Positions 43,128 to 51,181 of a stretch of DNA of 64,000 nt are shown here, in pieces. The notes under the pieces are model-generated. The model had not been told where the DNA came from. It searched no databases and was given only the letters and a program-made list of their open reading frames with translations. The DNA comes from Pseudomonadota bacterium (GTDB lineage Bacteria > Pseudomonadota > Alphaproteobacteria > Rhizobiales > Xanthobacteraceae): NCBI GenBank assembly GCA_023451825.1, contig JAEXYA010000034.1, forward strand, positions 1 to 64,000. The letters are read 5' to 3'. How positions within the stretch are numbered: position 1 is the stretch's first letter; the number at the start of each line of letters is the position of its first letter. The position numbers and the translations under genes are program-made.

Positions 43128-43582
43128 TTCCAGTGCTCAGCCAAAACGGATGCTAATCTCTGTAAGGAAGCCGAGGTTCGTGGGCAGACGTATTTGTAGC
43201 TAGCTACAGGATATCTCGCTCCTGACTTTACTATCGCGAGAAAAGCCGCAGAAAATTCCGCGAGTTTCGCCAAAGTTTGAGGCGTTATATCGAATATAAC
43301 TCCGCTATCGGAGTTCTCAATCGCGTTCTTTTTCAACCAATTTGAAACCGATTTTCCTTTGGGAATGCCGCCTCGAAGCGTTACCCGTATTGTTTCAGAA
43401 TCTTGCACATCGACGAAGATGCTGCAAAACCAAGAGTATAACTTTTTGTCCGCGCCTAAATCGCCGGTGCTTCGGTCGTCAACAATGAATGAATTTCCGC
43501 GGTCGATATTTTTGATCCGCTTGTCCGCGAAGCTTCCGTATTCGTTCAGCAGGGCTTGCTTCAGCGGTCTAAGTTCGTCCAT
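43124..43582 (-). CDS. Hypothetical partner of the DUF4263 protein
   Basis: A 152-residue soluble protein that I do not recognise. Visible features are an N-terminal helix (ELRPLKQALLNEYGSFADKR), a central beta-rich part (KLYSWFCSIFVDVQDSETIRVTLRGG), the basic KGKSVSNWLKKN motif and a C-terminal helix-rich part (TPQTLAKLAEFSAAFLAIV). ATG 43582 follows GGGAGAAAACGGAAA. Stop and start with the downstream nuclease-like gene overlap by four bases. The codon choice is AT-richer than in surrounding genes, pointing to joint horizontal arrival. It could be a regulator, immunity factor or effector subunit. Confidence 0.7.
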   Translation of the reverse strand: MDELRPLKQALLNEYGSFADKRIKNIDRGNSFIVDDRSTGDLGADKKLYSWFCSIFVDVQDSETIRVTLRGGIPKGKSVSNWLKKNAIENSDSGVIFDITPQTLAKLAEFSAAFLAIVKSGARYPVASYKYVCPRTSASLQRLASVLAEHWK

Positions 43583-43683
43583 TTTCCGTTTTCTCCCGAC
43601 ACCAGATTCAGAAGGGCGGCCTTCGTCGGTCGCTAATGTTGGTGCAGGTATCTAACGACAGCTTTTCATCGAACGCTAGAAAG

Positions 43684-43713
43684 AAAACGACCGGGCGTCG
43701 GCCCGGTCGTTTT
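43684..43713. terminator. Terminator downstream of thiC
   Basis: 13-bp stem AAAACGACCGGGC / GCCCGGTCGTTTT with a 4-base loop and flanking T/A runs on both strands. It ends the thi operon on the minus strand and insulates the neighbouring cassette promoter. Confidence 0.88.
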
Positions 43714-43740
43714 TATCAATTGCAGTAATCTAGGCTCTCT

Positions 43741-45669
43741 CTAAAGCGCCTTGTTGCTCTCCTTCACCGCCTGCGCCTGGACATAGACCTGTTCGCCCAT
43801 GTCCTTGAACTTCTGGCTCATGCTGGCCATGCCGTCCTCGATCACGCCCGACATGCTCATGCCCATGCTCGACTTGCCGCCGAGGCTCAGCGCGGCCTTC
43901 TCGTTGTCGCCCAGTGTCGCTGCATAGTCGCGCACGTCCTGCGTGATCTTCATCGAGCAGAATTTGGGGCCGCACATCGAGCAGAAATGCGCGACCTTGT
44001 GGGCTTCCTTGGGCAGCGTCTCGTCGTGATAGGCGACGGCGGTTTCCGGATCGAGGCCGAGATTGAACTGGTCCTGCCAGCGGAAATCGAAGCGGGCGCG
44101 GGAGAGGGCGTCGTCGCGCAACTGCGCGGCGGGGTGGCCCTTGGCGAGATCCGAGGCATGCGCCGAGATCTTGTAGGTGATCACGCCGACCTTGACGTCG
44201 TCGCGGTTGGGCAGGCCGAGATGCTCCTTCGGCGTGACATAGCAGAGCATGGAGCAGCCGAACCAGCCGATCATGGCCGCACCGATGCCCGAGGTGATGT
44301 GGTCGTAGCCCGGCGCGATGTCGGTGGTCAGTGGCCCGAGCGTGTAGAACGGGGCTTCGCCGCATTCCTTCAGCTGCTTGTCCATGTTGATCTTGATCTT
44401 GTGCAGCGGCACATGGCCGGGGCCCTCGATCATCACCTGGCAGCCCTTCTTCCAGGCGATCTGCGTGAGTTCGCCGAGCGTCTCCAGTTCGGCGAATTGC
44501 GCGCGGTCATTGGCATCGGCGATGGAGCCGGGGCGGAGGCCGTCGCCGAGCGAGAACGAGACGTCATACTTGCGCATGATGTCGCAGATCTCGTCGAAAT
44601 GGGTGTAGAGAAAACTCTCCTGGTGATGCGCGAGGCACCACTTGGCCATGATCGAGCCGCCGCGCGAGACAATGCCGGTGACGCGGTTGGCGGTGAGGTG
44701 AATATATTGCAGGCGCACGCCGGCATGGATCGTAAAGTAGTCCACGCCCTGTTCGCACTGCTCGATCAGCGTGTCCTTGTAGAGCTCCCAGGTCAGCTTG
44801 ACCGGATCGCCATCGCACTTCTCCAGCGCCTGATAGATCGGCACGGTGCCGATCGGGATCGGCGCATTGCGCATGATCCATTCGCGCGTGGTGTGGATGT
44901 TGCGGCCGGTGGAGAGGTCCATCACGGTATCGGCGCCCCAGCGGATGGCCCACACCATCTTGTCGACTTCCTCTTCCACCGATGACGTCACGGCGGAGTT
45001 GCCGATATTGGCATTGATCTTGGTGAGGAAGTTGCGGCCGATGATCATCGGCTCCAACTCGGCGTGGTTGATGTTGCAGGGGATGATCGCGCGGCCGCGG
45101 GCGATCTCCGAGCGCACGAATTCCGGCGTGATGAACAGCGGCACTTCGGCGCCGAAGGATTCACCGTCCGCGCGCGCGGCTTCGGCGCGCTCCAGCTGCT
45201 GCTTGCGGCCGAGATTTTCGCGCTCGGCCACATAGATCATTTCCTTGGTGATGATCCCGGCGCGGGCGAATTCGAGCTGGGTGATCATGTTGTCGCCGAC
45301 ACCGCGCAGCGGCTTGTGATGCGCCTTGAAGGCGGCGGCAGCATGCTTGGCGCCGACATTGCCATTGTCTTCCGGCTTGATGTCGCGGCCTTCGTATTCC
45401 TCGACGCCGCCGCGTTCCTTCACCCAGTCCTGGCGGGTGCGGGCGAGGCCGTTATTCACGTCGATCAGCACGGCCGGATCGGTATAGGGGCCCGACGTGT
45501 CATAGACCGGCAGGTTCGGCTCGCCGGCGCCTTCGGAGAGGATGATCTCTCGCAGCGGCACGCGGAGATCCGGTGCGCTATCCGGGATCGAATAGAATTT
45601 TCGCGAGGACGGCAGTGCGCCGGTGGTGACGGCGGGCAGGGTGGTGTCGGGATTGGAGCGGATGTTCAT
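43741..45669 (-). CDS. thiC: Phosphomethylpyrimidine synthase ThiC
   Basis: A 642-residue radical-SAM enzyme that converts aminoimidazole ribotide to the thiamine pyrimidine HMP-P. Strong family segments include RYDVSFSLGDGLRPGSIADA, EGPGHVPLHKI, FYTLGPLTTDIAPGYDHITS and the C-terminal cluster motif C-x2-C-x4-C in CSMCGPKFCSM near residue 570. ATG 45669 follows CCAGGAGGATCGTCCC. It is the last gene of the thiO-S-G-E-C operon, 107 bases after thiE with a repeat in the gap. Expression is under the TPP riboswitch at the operon head. Confidence 0.97.
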   Translation of the reverse strand: MNIRSNPDTTLPAVTTGALPSSRKFYSIPDSAPDLRVPLREIILSEGAGEPNLPVYDTSGPYTDPAVLIDVNNGLARTRQDWVKERGGVEEYEGRDIKPEDNGNVGAKHAAAAFKAHHKPLRGVGDNMITQLEFARAGIITKEMIYVAERENLGRKQQLERAEAARADGESFGAEVPLFITPEFVRSEIARGRAIIPCNINHAELEPMIIGRNFLTKINANIGNSAVTSSVEEEVDKMVWAIRWGADTVMDLSTGRNIHTTREWIMRNAPIPIGTVPIYQALEKCDGDPVKLTWELYKDTLIEQCEQGVDYFTIHAGVRLQYIHLTANRVTGIVSRGGSIMAKWCLAHHQESFLYTHFDEICDIMRKYDVSFSLGDGLRPGSIADANDRAQFAELETLGELTQIAWKKGCQVMIEGPGHVPLHKIKINMDKQLKECGEAPFYTLGPLTTDIAPGYDHITSGIGAAMIGWFGCSMLCYVTPKEHLGLPNRDDVKVGVITYKISAHASDLAKGHPAAQLRDDALSRARFDFRWQDQFNLGLDPETAVAYHDETLPKEAHKVAHFCSMCGPKFCSMKITQDVRDYAATLGDNEKAALSLGGKSSMGMSMSGVIEDGMASMSQKFKDMGEQVYVQAQAVKESNKAL

Positions 45670-45718
45670 GGGACGATCCTCCTGGGTGGATTGGCGATTA
45701 GGCTCGTAGTTTGTTGGT

Positions 45719-45797
45719 CGTCATTGCGAGCGCAGCGAAGCAATCCAGAAAGCAACAAGACTGGATTGCTTCGTCGCTACGCTCCTCGCAATGACGG
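45719..45797. repeat. Dispersed hairpin repeat between thiE and thiC
   Basis: Inverted repeat GTCATTGCGAGCGCAGCGAAGCAATCC / GGATTGCTTCGTCGCTACGCTCCTCGCAATGAC (described by its ends; central bulge). It overlaps the last codons of thiE, so the thiE C-terminus (GLSPSLRGA) is encoded by the repeat. Confidence 0.8.
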
Positions 45798-46391
45798 AGA
45801 CAGGCCGAGCCATTGCCGTACGCGGCCATCCGGATCGGAATTCTGGGTGACATCGCTGACCACGGCGATGGAGTCCGCACCCGCGGCAAAAATCTCCGCG
45901 GCGTGTTCGAATTTGATGCCGCCGATGGCGACCAGCGGCAGCTTGCCGACGCGCTTCTTCCAGGTGGTGATCTTCGGAATGCCCTGCGGTTCGAACCGCA
46001 TGGACTTTAGCGTCGTGAAGAAAATCGGCCCGAGCGCGACATAATCGGGCTCGGCGCGCAGCGCGGTCTCAAGCTCTTCCTCGTCATGCGTGGAGAGGCC
46101 GAGCGTGATGCCGGCTTTCTTGATGGCGGCGACATCGGCTTCGGCAAGGTCTTCCTGGCCGAGATGCAGATGCTGCGCCTTCAGCTCGATGGCGACGCGC
46201 CAGTAATCGTTGACCACCAGCTTCGTGCTGGTGCCCTTGGTCACGTCGAGCGCCGCGCGAAACAGGATCATCGCCGACGCATCGTCGAGATCCTTTACGC
46301 GCAATTGCACGGTGCCGACGCCGAGCGCGGTGAGGCGCCGGACCCATTCGACGGTGTCGACGACGGGATAGAAACGGTCAGGATACGGCAT
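45777..46391 (-). CDS. thiE: Thiamine-phosphate synthase ThiE
   Basis: A 204-residue TIM-barrel enzyme that joins HMP-PP and thiazole phosphate to thiamine phosphate. Recognisable segments are GVGTVQLRVKDLDD (phosphate/pyrimidine site), VVNDYWRVAIELKAQHLHLGQEDL, GLSTHDEEELETAL and GIKFEHAAEIFAAGADSIAVVSD. ATG 46391 is chosen because it gives the family N-terminus (PYPDRFYPVVD) and overlaps the thiG 3' end by 14 bases; the long frame upstream is a shadow of thiG. Third-last in the riboswitch-controlled thi operon. Confidence 0.93.
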   Translation of the reverse strand: MPYPDRFYPVVDTVEWVRRLTALGVGTVQLRVKDLDDASAMILFRAALDVTKGTSTKLVVNDYWRVAIELKAQHLHLGQEDLAEADVAAIKKAGITLGLSTHDEEELETALRAEPDYVALGPIFFTTLKSMRFEPQGIPKITTWKKRVGKLPLVAIGGIKFEHAAEIFAAGADSIAVVSDVTQNSDPDGRVRQWLGLSPSLRGA

Positions 46392-47160
46392 GCCAGAACG
46401 GTGTCCCGATGACTGGAGTGGAAGGAGAAGCGAAATCACGTTCGCCCAACAGCCCGGCTTCAAAACCGGTACGCCCGGCCTCGACGGCAAGACGGAAGGC
46501 GTTGGCCATGGCGACGGGATCGGCGGCTTTGGCGACGGCGGTGTTGAGCAGCACGGCGTCATAGCCAAGCTCCAGCGCCTCCGCCGCATGCGAGGGCGCG
46601 CCGATGCCGGCATCCACCACCAGGGTGATATCGGGCAGACGGTCGCGCAGCAGTTTGAGCGCATCGCGATTGATGATGCCGCGCGCCGAGCCGATCGGCG
46701 CGGCCCAGGGCATCACCACCTTGCAGCCGGCATCGACCAGGCGCATCGCCACGCCGAGGTCTTCGGTGCAATAGGGGAAGACTTCGAAGCCATCTTTGAC
46801 GAGGATGTTCGCGGCTTCGACGAGGCCGACCACATCGGGCTGCAGCGTGTCGTTGTCGGCGATCACTTCCAGCTTGATCCAGGGCGTGTCGAACAATTCG
46901 CGCGCGAGCTTCGCGGTGGTCACCGCCTCGCGCACGCTGCGGCAGCCGGCGGTGTTCGGCAGCACGGCGACATCGAGCTCGCGGATCAGCGACCAGAACG
47001 CGTCGCCGGTCTTGCCGCCGGCGGTCTCGCGGCGGACGGACACGGTGACGATGCCTGCGCCGGAGGCGCGGATGGAGTCCTGCATGATGGCCGGCGATGG
47101 ATAGAGCGCGGTGCCGATCAGCAGTCGGGAGGCGAAGGTTTTTCCGTAGAAGTTCACCAT
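46378..47160 (-). CDS. thiG: Thiazole synthase ThiG
   Basis: A 260-residue TIM-barrel enzyme forming the thiamine thiazole ring from 1-deoxyxylulose 5-phosphate, dehydroglycine and ThiS thiocarboxylate. Key segments are FASRLLIGTALYPSP, SVRRE, LPNTAGCRSVREAV, WIKLEVIAD (Schiff-base lysine region) and VVDAGIGAPSHAAEALELGYDAVLLNTAVAKA. ATG 47160. It overlaps thiE and follows thiS across a repeat-filled gap. Confidence 0.96.
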   Translation of the reverse strand: MVNFYGKTFASRLLIGTALYPSPAIMQDSIRASGAGIVTVSVRRETAGGKTGDAFWSLIRELDVAVLPNTAGCRSVREAVTTAKLARELFDTPWIKLEVIADNDTLQPDVVGLVEAANILVKDGFEVFPYCTEDLGVAMRLVDAGCKVVMPWAAPIGSARGIINRDALKLLRDRLPDITLVVDAGIGAPSHAAEALELGYDAVLLNTAVAKAADPVAMANAFRLAVEAGRTGFEAGLLGERDFASPSTPVIGTPFWHAVS

Positions 47161-47180
47161 GAGGGCAGCACCTCTCTCAT

Positions 47181-47320
47181 GTCATCCCGGCGAACGCCGG
47201 GATCCATAACCTCCGAGTTTGAGGAGGCAACATTGTTGTTAGCCCGGAGCGCCGTGACGCCGACGGTGTGTATGGATCCCGGCGCCGCGCACAGCTTCGC
47301 TGTGCTAGGCCGGGATGACA
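47181..47320. repeat. Dispersed inverted repeat between thiS and thiG
   Basis: GTCATCCCGGC and nested CGCCGGGATCCATA at the left pair with TATGGATCCCGGCG and GCCGGGATGAC at the right. The gap it fills is inside an operon, so the transcript must read through the structure. Confidence 0.78.
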
Positions 47321-47335
47321 GGGGAGTTGTCATCC

Positions 47336-47533
47336 TCATCCTCCCTGCCTCGGCGAAATGATCTCGATCTCATCGCCCGCTTTCAGCTTCGTCTCCGCCC
47401 ATAGGCTCCTTGGCACCACGTCGTAATTGATCGCGATCGCGCAATGCGCGCCCTCGTAATCCAGCTCGCTCAGCAGCGCGGCCACATGCGACGCCTGTAC
47501 CTCGCGCGCTTCGCCATTGACGGTCACTTGCAT
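47336..47533 (-). CDS. thiS: Sulfur carrier protein ThiS
   Basis: A 65-residue ubiquitin-fold sulfur carrier. The start (QVTVNGEAREVQ), the middle (IAINYDVVPRSLW) and the obligatory C-terminal Gly-Gly (ISPRQGG) are intact. The C-terminal glycine is thiocarboxylated and gives sulfur to ThiG. ATG 47533 overlaps the thiO stop by ten bases. Confidence 0.95.
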   Translation of the reverse strand: MQVTVNGEAREVQASHVAALLSELDYEGAHCAIAINYDVVPRSLWAETKLKAGDEIEIISPRQGG

Positions 47534-48561
47534 TGCATCACCTCATTATCGATCGCGCCACGCTGCACATAGTTCAGCACCAGCTCCGCCAGCGCAGGGG
47601 CCAGCAGGAAACCGTGGCGATAGAGGCCGTTCACCGCGATCGTGTTCTTGTCGATCGCGATGCGCGGCAGATTGTCGGGAAAGGCCGGGCGCAGGCCCGA
47701 GCCGAATTCGAGAATGCGCGCTTCGGCAAAGGCCGGATGCACGGCATAGGCCGCGCCCAGCAGCTCCAGCGCCGAGCGCACGCTGACGCCACTGCCTTCA
47801 TTCTCGATGGAAGTCGCGCCCAGCATGAAACGGTTGTTCGCGCGCGGGATCACATAAAGCGGCCAGCGCGGATGCATCAGACGGATCGGGCGCGACAGCT
47901 GCACTTCATCACTTTCGATGATGATGATCTCGCCCTTCACGCCTCGCAGTTTTGTTTGCGTATCGTCCTCGCGTGCAAACAGCCCGCGGCAATCGATCAC
48001 GAGGCCGTCGAGGTCTTCGGCCTTGGCCTCGCAATTATACTTGATGATACCGCCGGCGGCGGTGATGCGCCGGTGCAGTTCGGGGAGCACCAGCCGCGGC
48101 TCCACATGGCCTTCGCCGGGATAGAACAGCCCGTCGCGAAAGCGGCCTTCGAGCGAGGGTTCGATCTCGGCGACGCCGGCCGCATCCAGCCGGGTGTGGC
48201 CTGACGTCATCTTCGCAAAGCGTTCGAAGTCGCTGCGGTCGCGCGTATGCGCGATCACCAGCGAGCCGTTGAACGGCGTGTCCGGCAGCTCCGCACGCCA
48301 CAGGTCGAGCGCGCGCAGGCCAAGCCGCGACACCACGGGCTCGGAGACTTCCGCCTCGCACCAGGGCGCCAGCATGCCGCCGCCCCAATAAGTGGTGGCT
48401 TCGCGCATGTCCGCATTGTCGCGCTCATAGAGCGTGACAGCGTGGCCGGCCTTGGCAAGCAGCAAAGCCTGCCACGCACCGGCGATACCCGCGCCAATGA
48501 TGGAGATAGGAGAGGTCGCAACGCCTGATCCGGCGCGCGACGCATGCGTCGTCTGATTCAT
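47524..48561 (-). CDS. thiO: Glycine/iminodiacid oxidase ThiO
   Basis: A 345-residue FAD-dependent amine oxidase that oxidises glycine to the iminoacetate used by ThiG. The dinucleotide-binding motif ISIIGAGIAGAWQALLLAKAG is at residues about 19-39 and VTLYERD follows; the C-terminal GLYRHGFLLAPALAELV segment is typical. First gene of the operon. The ATG at 48561 directly follows the 3' part of the TPP riboswitch, so the riboswitch can mask the ribosome binding site. Confidence 0.93.
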   Translation of the reverse strand: MNQTTHASRAGSGVATSPISIIGAGIAGAWQALLLAKAGHAVTLYERDNADMREATTYWGGGMLAPWCEAEVSEPVVSRLGLRALDLWRAELPDTPFNGSLVIAHTRDRSDFERFAKMTSGHTRLDAAGVAEIEPSLEGRFRDGLFYPGEGHVEPRLVLPELHRRITAAGGIIKYNCEAKAEDLDGLVIDCRGLFAREDDTQTKLRGVKGEIIIIESDEVQLSRPIRLMHPRWPLYVIPRANNRFMLGATSIENEGSGVSVRSALELLGAAYAVHPAFAEARILEFGSGLRPAFPDNLPRIAIDKNTIAVNGLYRHGFLLAPALAELVLNYVQRGAIDNEVMQCK

Positions 48562-48565
48562 CCCT

Positions 48566-48681
48566 GTCCCTTCGCCGGCATGACCCGGATCAGGTTCAAA
48601 GGGTCACCGCGGTATCGCATCGCTCTGGATTGAGCATGCAAGCTAGCGGTATCTCAGCTCCTCGTCGGAGCCCCCCTCGGA
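48566..48681 (-). promoter_or_regulatory. TPP (THI-box) riboswitch of the thi operon
   Basis: On the minus strand, GGGGCTCC and the CTGAGAT core are followed by ACCGCGGTGACCC, then TGAACCTGATCCGGGT and CATGCCGGCGAAGGGA. These are the invariant CUGAGA and CCUGAUC-GGUNAUACC-type blocks of the THI box. The 3' end lies 5 bases before the thiO start codon, which suggests control of translation initiation by thiamine pyrophosphate. Confidence 0.95.
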
Positions 48682-48755
48682 ACGTCTCTAATTTAAACCT
48701 CCGGTCGGGCGTGTCAACGCGCCTTCACGGAATGGTCACAGTCACGATTTTGGTT

Positions 48756-49268
48756 TCAGGGCTTCGGCGCTTCGACGCTGGCCTGCTGGGTCTGGGTCGC
48801 GTCCTGCTTCAGGCGATCGGCTTCCTTGGCAAAGATCGGCTGGTGCGGCGGTGCGGAGACCTCGGCGCGCATGCGCTTGGCCGCGTAATAGTAGCCGCCG
48901 GCATAATAGCGCACCGCGCGGTTGTGATCGCCATGGGCGGCGCGATAGGCGCCGGCGAGATATTTGATGCCGTAAGTGAGGTTGGTGTTGGGATCGCGCA
49001 GGCCTTCGGCGGTGCCGGTGTAGCCGACGCCACGGGCGGTCGCGAGCTTGATCTGCATGAGGCCGATGGTGCCGCGGCGGCCCATCAGATGCGGCTGATA
49101 CTTGCTCTCGCGCATGATCACGCGATGCACAAGCGCCTCCGGCACGCCATTGGCCTGGGCGTGGGACGCCGCCATGGCCTGATAATCGGCGCGTTGCTGC
49201 GCATGAGCGAATTGCGGAAGGGCGGCGAGGGCAACAGCCAACGCCAGGACGGTGTGAATACGGGTCAT
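48756..49268 (-). CDS. Exported lytic transglycosylase, SLT type
   Basis: A 170-residue soluble-lytic-transglycosylase-like protein. Signal peptide residues 1-23 (PQFAHA-Q). The catalytic glutamate is in HRVIMRESKYQPH (about residue 54), followed by GTIGLMQIKLATARGVGY and TNLTYGIKYLAGAY, the standard order of SLT motifs. The tail is Gln/Ala/Pro-rich. ATG 49268 gives the signal peptide. It could remodel peptidoglycan generally or serve a secretion system; no such genes are nearby. Confidence 0.9.
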   Translation of the reverse strand: MTRIHTVLALAVALAALPQFAHAQQRADYQAMAASHAQANGVPEALVHRVIMRESKYQPHLMGRRGTIGLMQIKLATARGVGYTGTAEGLRDPNTNLTYGIKYLAGAYRAAHGDHNRAVRYYAGGYYYAAKRMRAEVSAPPHQPIFAKEADRLKQDATQTQQASVEAPKP

Positions 49269-49486
49269 CAACGGTCTCGAAAGGGGCATCCGGCCGCAAT
49301 AATTCGCGGGTCTTTCAGATGGCCTAAACCATCTCGCTCAATTCTTGTCGTTTGAAGCGCGAATTGAGTCTTTCTCGGGGCTGCAAGCCCATGTTCCGGC
49401 AGCGATTTACCTCAAATTATGCCGCTCCGTGGTCCCATCGGCGCATTCGCGGCTGCTGATGCCGTTCTGCCACGGTCTGCTTTCCG

Positions 49487-50944
49487 ATGACGATGTCGCT
49501 CGCCCATGCCACCGAGTCCCGCAAGCTGGATGGGCTGTTGCCACTCTGGGTAGGCATCGGCGTCTATGCGCTATTGCTCGCCGTCGGCAGCGGATTGCTC
49601 AACGATCCCGACACTTATTGGCAGATCACGCTCGGGCAGTGGATGCTCGATCACCACGCGGTGCCGCGCACCGATCTCTATTCCTTCACCATGCAGGGGC
49701 AACCCTGGATCTCGACGCAGTGGCTGGCGCAGGTGGCCTATGCGCTCTCCTACAATGTCGCAGGCTGGGCCGGCCCGGTCGTGCTCGCGGCCGCAGCCGG
49801 ATCGCTCGCCATTGCGCTGCTCGCGCGGTTTCTCCATCTGCGGCTGGCGCGCACGGCGACGCTGGTCATCCTCTGTGCGACGCTCGCGCTGATGGCCGGC
49901 CACATGCTGGCGCGGCCACATGTGCTGGCGATGCCAGTCATGGTGGCCTGGGTCGCCGGTCTCGTCGATGCGATGGATCGCAAGCGCGCGCCATCCCTCT
50001 GGCTGCTGCCGCTGATGGTGCTGTGGGTCAATCTGCATGGCGGCTTCGTGCTCGGCCTCGCGCTGATCGGTCCCATCGCGCTCGATGCGATCTGGCATGC
50101 GCCGAAGGATCAGCAGGCGCGCGTGCTGCTGCGCTGGGCGCTGTTCGGCGTCGCTGCGCTGGTTGCGAGCTGCATCACGCCATACGGATGGGACGCATTG
50201 ATGGCGTCGCGGCGTATCCTCAGCCTCGGCGCTGCGCTGGCGGTGATCGGCGAATGGCGGCCGGCGAATTTCGGTCATGCCGGCCCGCTCGAAATCTCCG
50301 TGCTCGCGGCCTTCGCTTTCGTGCTCTGGCGCGGAATGACGCTGCCGCCGATGCGCATCGTGCTGGTGCTCGGCTTCGTCTATATGGCGCTCGGCCATGT
50401 GCGGAATGCCGAAGTGCTGGCGCTGCTGGCGCCGCTGGTACTGGCGAAGCCGCTGGGTGAGCAGCTTGGCCGCAACAGCGGAGCGGCGTCATCGCCGAAC
50501 CGGCTGCTGGTTGCCGGCATCGCATTGTGCCTGATCGCCGCAACGGCCGTTGTCGCCTCGATCCGCCAATACACGCCGTCGGAGCGTGCAGCGCCGATCG
50601 CTGCGGTGGATGCGCTGAAGAAGCTCAATGTCAGCCGCGTCTTCAACGACTACGATTTCGGCGGCTATCTGATCTGGCGCGGCGTGCCGACCTTCATCGA
50701 TGGCCGCACCGAACTATTCGGCGAGACGCTGATGGTCGATCACAACGACGCCAGCGGCCTCGCCAAGCCGGACAACCTGTTCCGGCTGCTGAAGGACTAC
50801 GGTATCGACGCGACCTTCATGCGCACCGAGAGCGCGGCAACGAAACTGCTCGATCGCATGGATGGCTGGGAGAAGGTCTATAGCGACGACCTCGCGACCA
50901 TTCATGTGCGGAAAGGTGAGACGAGCGGGAAGGTGAGGGAATAA
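49487..50944 (+). CDS. Polytopic membrane protein, GT-C glycosyltransferase-like
   Basis: A 485-residue protein with about 10 hydrophobic segments in residues 15-355, then a soluble C-terminal domain of about 120 residues (VSRVFNDYDFGGYLIWRGVPTFIDGRTELFGE). The first loop DPDTYWQITLGQWMLDHHAVPRTDLYSF resembles the aspartate-bearing first loop of GT-C glycosyltransferases. That assignment is tentative. Start ATG 49487 or 49493, weak ribosome binding site. It stands alone. A lipid-linked sugar transfer role is inference. Confidence 0.65.
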   Translation: MTMSLAHATESRKLDGLLPLWVGIGVYALLLAVGSGLLNDPDTYWQITLGQWMLDHHAVPRTDLYSFTMQGQPWISTQWLAQVAYALSYNVAGWAGPVVLAAAAGSLAIALLARFLHLRLARTATLVILCATLALMAGHMLARPHVLAMPVMVAWVAGLVDAMDRKRAPSLWLLPLMVLWVNLHGGFVLGLALIGPIALDAIWHAPKDQQARVLLRWALFGVAALVASCITPYGWDALMASRRILSLGAALAVIGEWRPANFGHAGPLEISVLAAFAFVLWRGMTLPPMRIVLVLGFVYMALGHVRNAEVLALLAPLVLAKPLGEQLGRNSGAASSPNRLLVAGIALCLIAATAVVASIRQYTPSERAAPIAAVDALKKLNVSRVFNDYDFGGYLIWRGVPTFIDGRTELFGETLMVDHNDASGLAKPDNLFRLLKDYGIDATFMRTESAATKLLDRMDGWEKVYSDDLATIHVRKGETSGKVRE

Positions 50945-50978
50945 CGCGGAGCCGTAGGATGGGTAGAGCGCAGACAGA

Positions 50979-51172
50979 CCTGCTCCCTCCCTCAAGCCGC
51001 GCAACGGCGCAGTGGGGAGGGCCGGGGTGGGGTGCTTCCCCAAGCTCTGACGTCACGTGGGGAGAGACCCCACCCGTCTCGCCGGCCCAAGCGAAGCAAA
51101 GCTTCGTGGGGCCGTCGATCCACCCTCCCCACGGCGCGGCTGCGCCGCTTGGGGGAGGGAGAAGGACGCGTT
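50979..51172. repeat. Dispersed repeat family I, copy 3
   Basis: Third copy of the element at 2463 and 3219. It has CTCAAGCCGCGCAACGGCGC, GGGTGGGGTGCTTCCCC, GACGTCACGTGGGG, GACCCCACCCGTCTCG and the terminal CCACCCTCCCC...GGGGGAGGGAGAAGG. It carries an inserted hairpin (AAGCGAAGCAAAGCTTCG) in its right half. Confidence 0.8.
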
Positions 51173-51181
51173 CAACCCATT

